Shown here: piece by piece, positions 15,408-24,300 of the stretch
Layout: each line of letters opens with the position of its first letter
How positions within the stretch are numbered: the first letter of the stretch is position 1
Source of the DNA: an uncultured Pseudomonadota bacterium
GTDB taxonomy: Bacteria; Pseudomonadota; Gammaproteobacteria; Steroidobacterales; Steroidobacteraceae
Direction: 5' to 3'
Assembly (NCBI GenBank): GCA_902826575.1
Contig: CADEFJ010000009.1
Span: forward strand, 1-53,659
Length of the DNA stretch: 53,659 nucleotides
Notes under the pieces: generated by a model
The model's input: only the letters and a program-made list of their open reading frames with translations
Database searches by the model: none
Told to the model about the DNA's origin: nothing
Program-made: the position numbers and the translations under genes

Positions 15408-16463
15408 ATGGCCCCGACCGACTCGCCCATCCCGATCACTCGCGCGCGCGGCCCGCGGGACGTGCGCGGGCGGCCGATGCACGACCTGCGCATCTCGGTC
15501 ATGGATCGCTGCAACTTCCGCTGCACCTATTGCATGCCGCGGGAGACTTACCACGAGCGCTACCGTTTCCTGAAGAGTGCCGAACGCCTGTCGTTCGACG
15601 AAATCGTGCGCATTGCGCGCCTGTTCGTCGCGCTCGGCGTGCGCAAGCTGCGCATCACGGGCGGCGAGCCGCTGCTGCGCCCCAATCTCGCCGACCTGGT
15701 CGGCGACCTGACCACCCTCGCCGGCGTGGAGGACGTGGCGCTCACGACCAACGGCGTGCTGCTCGCGAAGTACGCGAGCGAGCTCAAGGCCGCCGGCCTC
15801 GATCGGGTCACCGTGAGTCTCGACAGCATCGACCCGCAGGTGTTCCGCGCCCTGAGCGGCGACTTCGACGAGTTGGACGCCGTGCTCGAGGGCCTCGAGC
15901 ATGCGCAGCGCGCCGGCCTGACGCCGATCAAGGTGAATGCGGTGATCCAGCGCGGCATCAACGACGCCGGGGCGCTCGACCTCGCCGCGCGCTTTCGCGG
16001 CACCGGCGTCAGCGTGCGCTTCATCGAGTACATGGATGTCGGCAATCGCAACCAGTGGACACCCGAACTCGTGGTGCCCTCCTCCGAACTGCACGCACGC
16101 ATCCACGCCCGCTGGCCACTCGTGCCGCGCGGTCGCAGCTATGTCGGTGAGGTGGCCGATCACTATGCCTATGCCGACGGCCAGGGTGAAATCGGCTTCA
16201 TCTCTTCCGTGTCGCAGCCGTTCTGCGGCGACTGTTCGCGCGCGCGCCTGTCATCGGACGGTGCGCTCTACACCTGCCTGTTCGCGACGCACGGGCTCGA
16301 CCTGCGCGCGCCGTTGCGGGCCGGGGCGAGCGATGAAGAGCTGCTGGCGATCATCCGCGGGCGCTGGAGCCAGCGCGCCGACCGTTACAGCGAATTGCGC
16401 GCCACGCAGCGGGCGGCCGCTGCGCCCGAGCGCAAAGTCGAAATGAACTACATCGGCGGCTAG
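15408..16463 (+). CDS. moaA: GTP 3',8-cyclase MoaA
   Basis: Radical-SAM enzyme for the first step of molybdenum cofactor synthesis, GTP to 3',8-cyclo-7,8-dihydro-GTP. 351 residues. N-terminal cluster motif CNFRCTYCMP (CxxxCxxC), ITGGEPLLRPN for SAM binding, and the second-cluster cysteines in FCGDCSRARLSSDGALYTCLFA. It ends MNYIGG, the conserved C-terminal double Gly needed for activity. The frame extends to 15351, but ATG 15408 (MAPTDSPIPITRARGPRD) fits the family. First gene of the collinear Moco operon; moaC follows after 12 bases. Confidence 0.96.
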   Translation: MAPTDSPIPITRARGPRDVRGRPMHDLRISVMDRCNFRCTYCMPRETYHERYRFLKSAERLSFDEIVRIARLFVALGVRKLRITGGEPLLRPNLADLVGDLTTLAGVEDVALTTNGVLLAKYASELKAAGLDRVTVSLDSIDPQVFRALSGDFDELDAVLEGLEHAQRAGLTPIKVNAVIQRGINDAGALDLAARFRGTGVSVRFIEYMDVGNRNQWTPELVVPSSELHARIHARWPLVPRGRSYVGEVADHYAYADGQGEIGFISSVSQPFCGDCSRARLSSDGALYTCLFATHGLDLRAPLRAGASDEELLAIIRGRWSQRADRYSELRATQRAAAAPERKVEMNYIGG

Positions 16464-16475
16464 GATCAACCGACC

Positions 16476-16976
16476 ATGGCAACCCGCAAAGCCAAGCCGG
16501 CGCTGACGCATGTGGATGCCGCACGCCGCCCGACGATGGTCGATGTCGGCGCGAAGGACATCACCTTGCGTGAAGCGAGCGCCGAGGCCGTCGTGACGCT
16601 GCCACGTGCGGCGGCGCTGGCGTTGCGCCGCGGCAAGGAGCGCACGAAGAAAGGGCCGGTGTTCGACACCGCCATCGTCGCCGGGGTCATGGCTGCAAAG
16701 CGCACGCACGAGTTGATTCCGTTCTGCCACCCGCTCGCGCTCGAGCGCTGCCGCATCACGATCGAGCAGCCCCGCGCGGGCCGCATCGTCATCCGCTGCG
16801 ACGTGGCAGTGCACGGGCGCACGGGCGTCGAGATGGAGGCGCTCACCGGCGCCGCCGGCGCCGCACTCACGCTGTACGACATGACGAAGGCCCTGTCGCA
16901 CGACATCGTTATCGAGAGCGTGCGACTGATTGCAAAGTCCGGCGGCAAACGCGACTTCCGCCGCGCGCGGCGATGA
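16476..16976 (+). CDS. moaC: Cyclic pyranopterin monophosphate synthase MoaC
   Basis: Converts the MoaA product to cyclic pyranopterin monophosphate. 166 residues, the normal size. Conserved stretches: THVDAARRPTMVDVGAKDIT, the central GPVFDTAIVAGVMAAKRTHELIPFCHPL (catalytic Lys, His), and the C-terminal GVEMEALTGAAGAALTLYDMTKAL. Cytosolic hexamer in homologues. Lies 12 bases after moaA, and its stop overlaps the ATG of the fused mobA-moaD gene by 4 bases, so the three are translationally coupled. Confidence 0.96.
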   Translation: MATRKAKPALTHVDAARRPTMVDVGAKDITLREASAEAVVTLPRAAALALRRGKERTKKGPVFDTAIVAGVMAAKRTHELIPFCHPLALERCRITIEQPRAGRIVIRCDVAVHGRTGVEMEALTGAAGAALTLYDMTKALSHDIVIESVRLIAKSGGKRDFRRARR

Positions 16977-17815
16977 ACGCGCTCGCGCCGCTGTTTGGCC
17001 TGGTGCTGGCCGGCGGGCGCAGCACACGCATGAAGCGCGACAAGGCCGCGCTCGCCTATCACGGCGAGGCGCAGCTCGAGCACGCATGGCGGCTGCTCGC
17101 GCCCGTCGTTGCGCAGCGTTACGTCTCGGTGCGCGCCGACCAGCAGGACGATCCGCTGCGCGCGGGCTATCCGCAGATTCGCGATTCGATCGCGGATGCG
17201 GGGCCGGCCGCCGGCATCCTGGCGGCCCTCAATGCGCACCCGGATGCAGCATGGCTCGTACTGGCCTGCGACCTGCCGTATCTCGATGCGCGCACGCTCG
17301 GCAGTCTCGTCGCGCAGCGCGATGCCGGGCGACCTGCGACCGCCTATCGCAGCGCGCACGATGGCCTGCCCGAGCCGCTGTGCGCGATCTGGGAGCCCGG
17401 CAGCCGCGGGCCGCTCGCCGCGGCGGTGGCCAGCGGGCGCAGCTGCCCGCGCAAATTCCTGATCCATGCCGGCGCGTTGCTGCTCGATCCGCTCGTCCCG
17501 CACGCACTCGACAACGTGAACGAAAGCCACGAGTATTGGTCGGCCATGAGCTTGCTGAACACCACGCCTGCCCAGCTGCACATCAAGGTCCAGTATTTCG
17601 CCTTGCTGCGCGAGCAGGCGGGCCGCAGCGAAGAGTCGCTGGCGACCCGCGCCCGCACACCCCGCGATCTCTACGATGAGCTGCGCGTGCGTTATCCGTT
17701 CACGCTGCCGCCCGAGTTGCTGCGCGTTGCCGTAAACGCGCAGTTCGGCGACTGGTCACAACCGCTCGCCGACGGCGACGCGGTGGTGTTCATTCCGCCC
17801 GTCGCGGGCGGCTGA
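16973..17815 (+). CDS. MobA-MoaD fusion protein
   Basis: A single 280-residue frame joins two Moco proteins. Residues 1 to about 192 are a MobA-type nucleotidyltransferase (GLVLAGGRSTRMKRDKAAL with the LAGGxSxRM nucleotide motif, PAAGILAAL, VLACDLPYL, ending DNVNESHEYWSAM), which would add GMP to molybdopterin. Residues about 200-280 are a complete MoaD, the ubiquitin-like sulfur carrier of molybdopterin synthase (LHIKVQYFALLREQAG, VAVNAQFGDW, DAVVFIPPVAGG), with the essential free C-terminal Gly-Gly. An in-frame ATG at 17546 sits at the domain boundary and could also give a separate 89-residue MoaD, though its ribosome binding site is weak. MoaD must dock on MoaE and MoeB, both in the next gene. 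Confidence 0.9.
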   Translation: MNALAPLFGLVLAGGRSTRMKRDKAALAYHGEAQLEHAWRLLAPVVAQRYVSVRADQQDDPLRAGYPQIRDSIADAGPAAGILAALNAHPDAAWLVLACDLPYLDARTLGSLVAQRDAGRPATAYRSAHDGLPEPLCAIWEPGSRGPLAAAVASGRSCPRKFLIHAGALLLDPLVPHALDNVNESHEYWSAMSLLNTTPAQLHIKVQYFALLREQAGRSEESLATRARTPRDLYDELRVRYPFTLPPELLRVAVNAQFGDWSQPLADGDAVVFIPPVAGG

Positions 17816-17826
17816 GGACTCCCGCA

Positions 17827-19416
17827 GTGCCGCGCTTTCGCTTCACCGGTGCACCGATCGACGTCGCTGCCGCGAAACGCGAACTCACCGATCCCGCGTT
17901 TGGTGGCCATGTGTCCTTCGAGGGCTGGGTCCGCGACTTCAACGAGGGCCGCCAGGTCGAGCATCTCGAGTACGAAGCTTTCGAACCGCTGGCGTTGCGC
18001 GAGGGCGAGCGCATCCTCGCCGAGGCCTGCGAACACCACGGCGTCACACATGCCGTCTGCATTCACCGGCTTGGCGACCTCGCCATCGGCGAACTCGCCG
18101 TGTGGGTCGGGGCCAGCGCGCCACATCGGGACGAGGCGTTCCGCGCGTGCCGCCAGATCATCGATGAGGTCAAGCACCGCGTACCGATCTGGAAGAAGGA
18201 ACACTACGTCGATGGCGACTCGGGCTGGGTGAACTGCGAGCGCTGCGCGACGGCCCCCCTCGCCCCGCATGAGCCCTGGCACGGGCACGGGCATCAAGGT
18301 GAAACGCACGCGCATACCCACCCCCACGCGGATCACGCTGCACCCGCCCCCGCGCCGGACTACTCGCGGCAGATCGCGCTGCGCGAAGTCGGCCCTGCCG
18401 GCCAGGCGCGCCTTGCGGCCGCGTCGGTGCTGGTCGTCGGCGCAGGCGGCCTCGGCGTACCGGTGCTGCAGTACCTGGCCGCCGCCGGCGTTGGGCGTCT
18501 CGGCATCGTCGATCACGACCTGCTCGAACCCTCGAACCTGCACCGGCAAACGATGTACGCGCTCGCCGACTGCGGCCAGCCGAAGGCGCAGCTTGCGGCT
18601 GCGCGACTGCGCGCACTGACACCGGCGCAGATAGATGTCCATGCCACGCGACTCGATGCGTCGAACGCATCGGGTCTGCTCACGCCCTACGACATCGTCG
18701 TCGACTGCACGGACAACTTCGCGACCAAGTTCCTGTTGAACGATGTTGCGCTCGCACTCGGGCGCATCGCCGTGTTCGCGAGTGTCTATCAGTACGAGGG
18801 GCAACTGCAGGTCGTCGATCCCGGGCGCGGCACGGCCTGCCTGCGCTGCGTGTGGCCCGCCGCCACGCGCGACGGCCTCGTGGGCAATTGCGAAGCCGCC
18901 GGCGTGCTCGGACCGGTGCCGGGAACGCTTGGCACGCTGCAGGCACTCGAAGTGCTGAAGATCCTGCTCGATTTGCCGGGCCGCCTCGGCGACGATGTGC
19001 TGTTGATCAACCTGCTGTCACTGGCCACGACCCGTTTGCAGGCGCGGCCGGCAGCGGATCACCACTGTCACGGCAGGCGACCCGCCGCAACCGCGCCTGC
19101 CGACATCGACATCAGCTTCGATTCGCTCGCCGCCGCCGCGGACGCGGGTTTCACCATCGTCGATATACGCGAGTCCGGGGAAACCGCCGCAAGCCCGCTC
19201 GTCGGGCAGGCCGTGCAGGAATTGCCGCTCGGAGCGCTGCTCTCCGGTGCGCCGCTCGCACCCGGTGAGCGCCACCTGCTCGTCTGCGCGCACGGCGTGC
19301 GCAGTCACGCTGCGGCCGAGGCGCTGCGGGCGCGCGGCATGCCCGCGGTGTATTCGCTGCAGGGTGGCACGGCAGCGCTGGCGCAGCGGCGCCGGGGCGC
19401 TCAGGCGCGCGTCTGA
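17827..19416 (+). CDS. MoaE-MoeB-rhodanese triple fusion
   Basis: One 529-residue protein holds three Moco activities. MoaE, 1-140: the synthase large subunit, with catalytic Lys116 and Lys123 in the [11 protein letters not shown] block. A linker, 148-170, has nine His in 23 residues. MoeB/ThiF-type adenylating domain, about 180-415: GAGGLG (205-210), acidic Asp230, SNLHRQ, DCTDNF, CLRC (338-341), Cys355 in GNCEAAG. Rhodanese, about 425-525: active-site CAHGVRS with Cys487. MoeB activates the MoaD C-terminus and the rhodanese would supply the sulfur, as in MOCS3/Uba4. The usual second CxxC zinc pair of MoeB is reduced to HHCHG (412-416). GTG start 17827 follows mobA-moaD by 11 bases with a GAGG. 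The 3' end overlaps proA by 16 bases. Confidence 0.92.
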   Translation: MPRFRFTGAPIDVAAAKRELTDPAFGGHVSFEGWVRDFNEGRQVEHLEYEAFEPLALREGERILAEACEHHGVTHAVCIHRLGDLAIGELAVWVGASAPHRDEAFRACRQIIDEVKHRVPIWKKEHYVDGDSGWVNCERCATAPLAPHEPWHGHGHQGETHAHTHPHADHAAPAPAPDYSRQIALREVGPAGQARLAAASVLVVGAGGLGVPVLQYLAAAGVGRLGIVDHDLLEPSNLHRQTMYALADCGQPKAQLAAARLRALTPAQIDVHATRLDASNASGLLTPYDIVVDCTDNFATKFLLNDVALALGRIAVFASVYQYEGQLQVVDPGRGTACLRCVWPAATRDGLVGNCEAAGVLGPVPGTLGTLQALEVLKILLDLPGRLGDDVLLINLLSLATTRLQARPAADHHCHGRRPAATAPADIDISFDSLAAAADAGFTIVDIRESGETAASPLVGQAVQELPLGALLSGAPLAPGERHLLVCAHGVRSHAAAEALRARGMPAVYSLQGGTAALAQRRRGAQARV

Positions 19417-20675
19417 CCGACGCCGCGCACCACGTACTTGTAGCTCGTCAGCTGTTCAACGCCCACCGGACCACGCGCGTGGAAGCGGTCGGTGGAGATG
19501 CCGATCTCCGCTCCCATGCCGAACTCGCCACCGTCGGCGAACTGCGTCGACGCATTGTGCAGCACGATCGCGCTGTCGACGCGCGTGAGGAAACGCTCCG
19601 CGGTCGCCGTGTTCGCCGTGACGATCGCCTCGGTATGTGACGACCCGTAGCGGGCGATATGCGCAATCGCCGCGTCGACGCCATCAACGACGCGTGCCGC
19701 GATCACCGCATCGAGATACTCGGCGGACCAGTCCGCCTCGTCGGCGGCGCGAACGCGCAGATCCACCGCCTGGACGGTCTCGTCGCCGCGCACTTCGCAA
19801 CCGGCATCGAGCAGGTCGCGCACCAGCACCGCGAGCAGTCCGGGGCCCGCGGCACGGTCGACGAGCAGCGTCTCGGCGGCCCCGCATACGCCTGTGCGTC
19901 GCAGCTTCGCGTTGTGCACTATCGAGCGTGCCATGCCTGCATCGGCATCGCGATCGACATAAACGTGGCACACACCTTCCAGGTGCCCGATCACCGGCAC
20001 GCGGGCTTCGGCGCGCACACGCGCGACCAGCGCCTTGCCACCGCGCGGCACCAGCACGTCGATGTACTCGCGCATGCCGCCGAGCATGCAGCCCACGGCT
20101 TCGCGATCGGTGGTCGGCACGAGCTGTATCGCCTCGAGCGGCAGGCCCGCGGCCTCGAGGCCCGCGGTGAGACAGGCGTGGATCGCGTGGCTCGAACGGG
20201 TGCTTTCCGACCCGCCGCGCAGGATCACCGGATTGCCCGACTTCAGGCACAGGGCGCCGGCATCCGCGGTAACGTTCGGGCGACTCTCGTAGATGATGCC
20301 AATGACGCCGAGCGGCACGCGCACGCGCTGGAACAGCAGGCCGTTCGGCTGACGCCACTGCCCGGCAATGGCGCCCACCGGATCCAGCAGCGCCGCAATC
20401 GCATCGAGTCCGCGTGCCATCGACTCGATCCGCGCGGGGTCCAGGGCAAGCCGGTCGAGCAGCGCGTGCGACAGGTCCCTGGCGCGCGCCGCCGCCATGT
20501 CTTCGGCATTGGCTGCAAGGATGTCGGCCGAGCGTGCGCGTATCGCAGCGGCGGCCGCTGCGAGCGCGGCATTCTTCTGTGCCGTACCGGCCTGCGCGAG
20601 CGCCGGCGCCGCTGCTCGCGCGGCGCGGCCGATCCGCGTCATCAATTCGACGATCTGCGCCTTCGTCTCACTCAT
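19401..20675 (-). CDS. proA: Gamma-glutamyl phosphate reductase
   Basis: Second step of proline synthesis: reduces glutamyl-5-phosphate to glutamate-5-semialdehyde with NADPH. 424 residues. Aldehyde-dehydrogenase fold with [43 protein letters not shown], the catalytic Cys in [15 protein letters not shown], and the C-terminal [30 protein letters not shown] 20675 begins [11 protein letters not shown]; the frame is open to 20699. It overlaps the proB stop by 8 bases, so proB-proA is an operon and the two products can channel the unstable intermediate. Convergent 16-base overlap with the Moco fusion gene. Confidence 0.96.
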   Translation of the reverse strand: MSETKAQIVELMTRIGRAARAAAPALAQAGTAQKNAALAAAAAAIRARSADILAANAEDMAAARARDLSHALLDRLALDPARIESMARGLDAIAALLDPVGAIAGQWRQPNGLLFQRVRVPLGVIGIIYESRPNVTADAGALCLKSGNPVILRGGSESTRSSHAIHACLTAGLEAAGLPLEAIQLVPTTDREAVGCMLGGMREYIDVLVPRGGKALVARVRAEARVPVIGHLEGVCHVYVDRDADAGMARSIVHNAKLRRTGVCGAAETLLVDRAAGPGLLAVLVRDLLDAGCEVRGDETVQAVDLRVRAADEADWSAEYLDAVIAARVVDGVDAAIAHIARYGSSHTEAIVTANTATAERFLTRVDSAIVLHNASTQFADGGEFGMGAEIGISTDRFHARGPVGVEQLTSYKYVVRGVGQTRA

Positions 20676-21834
20676 TTTCGGTAGCCACCTCGTCGGCAAC
20701 GACGACCAGGTCGTCGCGGTGAATCATTTCATCGCGACCGCGATAGCCGAGCAGCTCGTCCAGTTCGCGGGTCTTGCGCCCCATGATGCGCGTGACATCG
20801 CCGTCGGCGTACGCCGCGATGCCCCGCGCGAACTCGCGCCCTTGTGGCGTGATGACGCTTACGGTGTCACCCCGATCGAAGCGGCCGCGAACACCTGTCA
20901 CGCCCGCCGGCAGCAGGCTCTTGCCGGCGCGCAGGGCGCGCAGGGCGCCCTCGTCGATCAGGATCGCGCCGTTCGGCCGCAGCGATCCGGCTATCCACTG
21001 CTTTCGCGCGGTCCGCGGATTGCCCTGCGGGACGAACCACGTGCAACGTGCGCCGCGCTCGATGCGGCGCAGCGGATGCTTGTGCGCTCCGGCGGCGACG
21101 CACAAGTGCGCACCGGCCGACACGGCAATCCGTGCGGCCGCCACCTTGGTGGCCATGCCGCCCGTGCCGAAGTCGGAGCGTGCGGTACCGGCCATCGCCT
21201 CGATTGCCGCTGTCACGCGTACCACGCGATCGACGAACTGCGCGTTCGCATCGACGTTCGGATCGGCCGTGTAGAGACCTTCGACGTCGGACAACAGCAC
21301 GACGCAGTCGGCCGAGGCCATTTGCGCAACACGCGCGGCCAGCCGGTCATTGTCACCGTAGCGGATTTCGGTGGTCGCGACCGTATCATTCTCGTTGATC
21401 ACCGGCACCGCGCCGAGTCCCAGCAGGCCATTGAGCGTGGCGCGCGCATTGAGGTAGCGGCGGCGACGCTCACTGTCCTCGAGGGTCAGCAGCACCTGGG
21501 CGACCGTGACGCCCTGCGCTTCGAACACTTCTTTATAGGCGTGCGCCAGCCGGATCTGGCCGACGGCCGCGGCCGCCTGGCTGGCCTCGAGGCGCAGTGC
21601 ACCGCCGGGCAGGCCGAGCTGGCGCCGCCCGAGCGCAATCGCGCCCGATGACACCAGGATGATCTGCTGGCCTCGCCGGCGCATGCGCACGAGGTCCGCC
21701 GCGAGAGTTTCGAGCCAGGCGCGATTCAGCCGCCCGGTGGTCCCGTCGACGAGCAGGGACGAGCCCACCTTGACGACGATGCGGCGGGCTTTGGCGAGCG
21801 GCGAGGCCGGCGAAACCGGTCTTCTGGTCTGCAT
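20668..21834 (-). CDS. proB: Glutamate 5-kinase with PUA domain
   Basis: First and regulated step of proline synthesis: ATP plus glutamate to glutamyl-5-phosphate. 388 residues. Amino-acid kinase domain 1 to about 270 ([86 protein letters not shown]) and a C-terminal PUA domain, about 290-380, that takes part in proline feedback in homologues. Starts at ATG 21834 ([23 protein letters not shown]). A TATACT at 21870-21875 on the minus strand gives a short leader. Downstream proA overlaps. Confidence 0.96.
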   Translation of the reverse strand: MQTRRPVSPASPLAKARRIVVKVGSSLLVDGTTGRLNRAWLETLAADLVRMRRRGQQIILVSSGAIALGRRQLGLPGGALRLEASQAAAAVGQIRLAHAYKEVFEAQGVTVAQVLLTLEDSERRRRYLNARATLNGLLGLGAVPVINENDTVATTEIRYGDNDRLAARVAQMASADCVVLLSDVEGLYTADPNVDANAQFVDRVVRVTAAIEAMAGTARSDFGTGGMATKVAAARIAVSAGAHLCVAAGAHKHPLRRIERGARCTWFVPQGNPRTARKQWIAGSLRPNGAILIDEGALRALRAGKSLLPAGVTGVRGRFDRGDTVSVITPQGREFARGIAAYADGDVTRIMGRKTRELDELLGYRGRDEMIHRDDLVVVADEVATENE

Positions 21835-21869
21835 GGTGGGGGTGGAAAATCCGGGGGGAACCCTGCCGC

Positions 21870-21875
21870 AGTATA
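21870..21875 (-). promoter_or_regulatory. Candidate -10 (TATACT) for proBA
   Basis: TATACT on the minus strand, 35 bases before the proB ATG, is a close match to the consensus -10. No good -35 is evident. It is divergent from the TACTAT assigned to the acidic-protein gene. Confidence 0.42.
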
Positions 21876-21913
21876 CGGCACTGGCGCGTTGCCTCGGCTC
21901 CGGGGTGCCCGCA

Positions 21914-21919
21914 TACTAT
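21914..21919 (+). promoter_or_regulatory. Candidate -10 (TACTAT) for the acidic-protein gene
   Basis: TACTAT lies 26 bases before the GTG at 21946, leaving a short leader with an AGGA 8 bases before the start. Confidence 0.38.
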
Positions 21920-21945
21920 TCGCTGGCGACAACAGGATCCGCACC

Positions 21946-22254
21946 GTGAGCAGAGATTACCAACCCACACCCGGCCAGTGGTACGAGAACGTCGAGGAGG
22001 AGGAAACCTTCCGCGTGTTGACCGTGGACGAGGACTCCGAGTTGATCGAGATCGAGTATCTCGATGGCGAAATCGAGGAGATCGACGTCGAAACCTGGCA
22101 CGAGATGGATCTCGAGAAGGTCAGCGAGCCCGAAGGCTGGGCCGACCGCGATGACGATGACGATGACGACGATGAAGACGAAGATGATGATGATGACGAC
22201 GATTGGGATGACGACGATGACGACGACGACGACGACGACGACGAGGATCGTTGA
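21946..22254 (+). CDS. DUF6763-like acidic protein with poly-Asp tail
   Basis: A 102-residue cytosolic protein. The first about 65 residues form a small beta-rich domain (YQPTPGQWYE, FRVLTVDEDSELIEIEYLDG, IEEIDVETWHEMDLE) resembling the small DUF6763 family of gammaproteobacteria. The last 36 residues are almost only Asp and Glu, with one Trp, encoded by a GAC/GAT/GAA run. Start: GTG 21946 with AGGA 8 bases upstream; an ATG at 21889 would add residues without family resemblance. The tail could bind cations or basic proteins, or mimic nucleic acid; its length is probably variable because the repeat can slip. Function unknown. Confidence 0.78.
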   Translation: MSRDYQPTPGQWYENVEEEETFRVLTVDEDSELIEIEYLDGEIEEIDVETWHEMDLEKVSEPEGWADRDDDDDDDDEDEDDDDDDDWDDDDDDDDDDDDEDR

Positions 22255-22274
22255 TGCCGGGCGGCCCGGTCGGG

Positions 22275-22302
22275 CTTGAAATCCGCCGCCCCGCCCCCAA
22301 GT
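22275..22302 (+). promoter_or_regulatory. Sigma-32-like heat-shock promoter of htpX
   Basis: CTTGAAA (22275-22281) and CCCCAAGT (22295-22302) with a 13-base spacer closely fit the sigma-32 consensus CTTGAAA-N11-16-CCCCATNT. It stands about 50 bases before htpX, a known heat-shock gene in E. coli, which supports the call. Confidence 0.65.
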
Positions 22303-22351
22303 CACGAGAGGCCGCACTGCGCCGGCTCATTCAAAGGACCCTGAACGCGAT

Positions 22352-23218
22352 ATGAAGCGAGTTATCCTGTTCCTCGCCACCAACATTGCCGTCATCCTGG
22401 TGTTGTCGGTCGTGGCGCGACTGTTCGGGGTCGACCAGTACCTCGCCGCGCAGGGTGGCGATCTCGGTGGACTTCTGGTCTTTGCCGCGATCTTCGGTTT
22501 CGGCGGCGCGCTGATTTCGCTCGCGCTGTCGAAGTGGATGGCCAAGCGCTCGATGGGCGTGCGCGTCATCACGCAGCCGGCCAACCCCACCGAGCAGTGG
22601 CTCGTCAACACCGTGCGCGCACAGGCCGAGCAGGCGCGCATCGGCATGCCGGAAGTCGGCATATTCGACTCGCCGCAACCCAACGCCTTCGCGACCGGCG
22701 CACGTCGTGACGCCGCGCTGGTCGCAGTCAGCACCGGGCTGCTGCGCGCCATGAACCAGAAGGAAGCCGAGGCCGTACTGGCCCATGAAATCAGCCACGT
22801 CGCCAATGGCGACATGGTCACCCTCACGCTGATCCAGGGCGTCGTGAACACCTTCGTGATCTTCCTCGCCCGCGTGATCGGCAGCCTGGTCGACCGGCGG
22901 GAGGATGGCCGCGGCATGGCCTATTTCGCGACGGTCATGATCGCCCAGTTCGTGCTCGGCATCCTTGCCAGCATGATCGTCATGTGGTTCTCGCGGCAGC
23001 GCGAGTTTCGCGCGGATGCAGGTGGCGCGCACCTCGCCGGCACCACCAACATGATCAGTGCGCTCGAGCGCCTGAAGGCAGGGCAGCCGCAACCGCTGCC
23101 CGCGCAGATGGCCGCATTCGGCATCGCCGGCGGCAAGGGCGGCGGCCTGAAGCGGCTGTTCATGAGTCACCCGCCGCTCGATGAACGCATCGAAGCGCTG
23201 CGCACCGCCCGCCTGTAA
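22352..23218 (+). CDS. htpX: Membrane zinc protease HtpX
   Basis: Inner-membrane M48 metalloprotease for quality control of misfolded membrane proteins, working with FtsH. 288 residues: two N-terminal membrane helices ([38 protein letters not shown]), a [22 protein letters not shown] block, the zinc motif HEISH within [14 protein letters not shown], two more helices, and the third ligand Glu in [14 protein letters not shown]. All catalytic residues are present. Start at ATG 22352 ([11 protein letters not shown]). A sigma-32-like promoter precedes it. The desaturase begins 5 bases after its stop, so they are likely co-transcribed. Confidence 0.96.
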   Translation: MKRVILFLATNIAVILVLSVVARLFGVDQYLAAQGGDLGGLLVFAAIFGFGGALISLALSKWMAKRSMGVRVITQPANPTEQWLVNTVRAQAEQARIGMPEVGIFDSPQPNAFATGARRDAALVAVSTGLLRAMNQKEAEAVLAHEISHVANGDMVTLTLIQGVVNTFVIFLARVIGSLVDRREDGRGMAYFATVMIAQFVLGILASMIVMWFSRQREFRADAGGAHLAGTTNMISALERLKAGQPQPLPAQMAAFGIAGGKGGGLKRLFMSHPPLDERIEALRTARL

Positions 23219-23222
23219 CGCC

Positions 23223-24212
<990 letters not shown>

Positions 24213-24223
24213 TCCACTTGCGG

Positions 24224-24251
24224 TAGGATTGGCGCTCATGGAGCGCAATCC
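24224..24251 (+). promoter_or_regulatory. TAGGAT and imperfect hairpin before leader frame
   Basis: TAGGAT (24224-24229) is 8 bases before a small ATG at 24238. GGATTGGCGCTC / GAGCGCAATCC (24226-24251, one bulge) forms a hairpin with the ATG as its loop, so the leader start codon may be sequestered. No T-run follows. Confidence 0.35.
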
Positions 24252-24300
24252 CCGTCCCGCGATCATGTCGACGCGCCTCGCAACGCACGCGGCTACCTGA
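24238..24300 (+). CDS. 20-codon leader frame coupled to the dehydrogenase
   Basis: ATG 24238 opens a 20-residue frame (MERNPRPAIMSTRLATHAAT) whose TGA overlaps the ATG of the dehydrogenase by one base (TGATG). This geometry is typical of translational coupling. There is no separate ribosome binding site directly before ATG 24300, so re-initiation from the leader is plausible. Whether the peptide itself matters is unknown. Confidence 0.35.
   Translation: MERNPRPAIMSTRLATHAAT

Noticed and set aside
22150-22250. The GAC/GAT run as a non-coding microsatellite or CRISPR-like repeat.
   Set aside because: It is in frame with a conserved domain and has no spacer structure; it codes the acidic tail.
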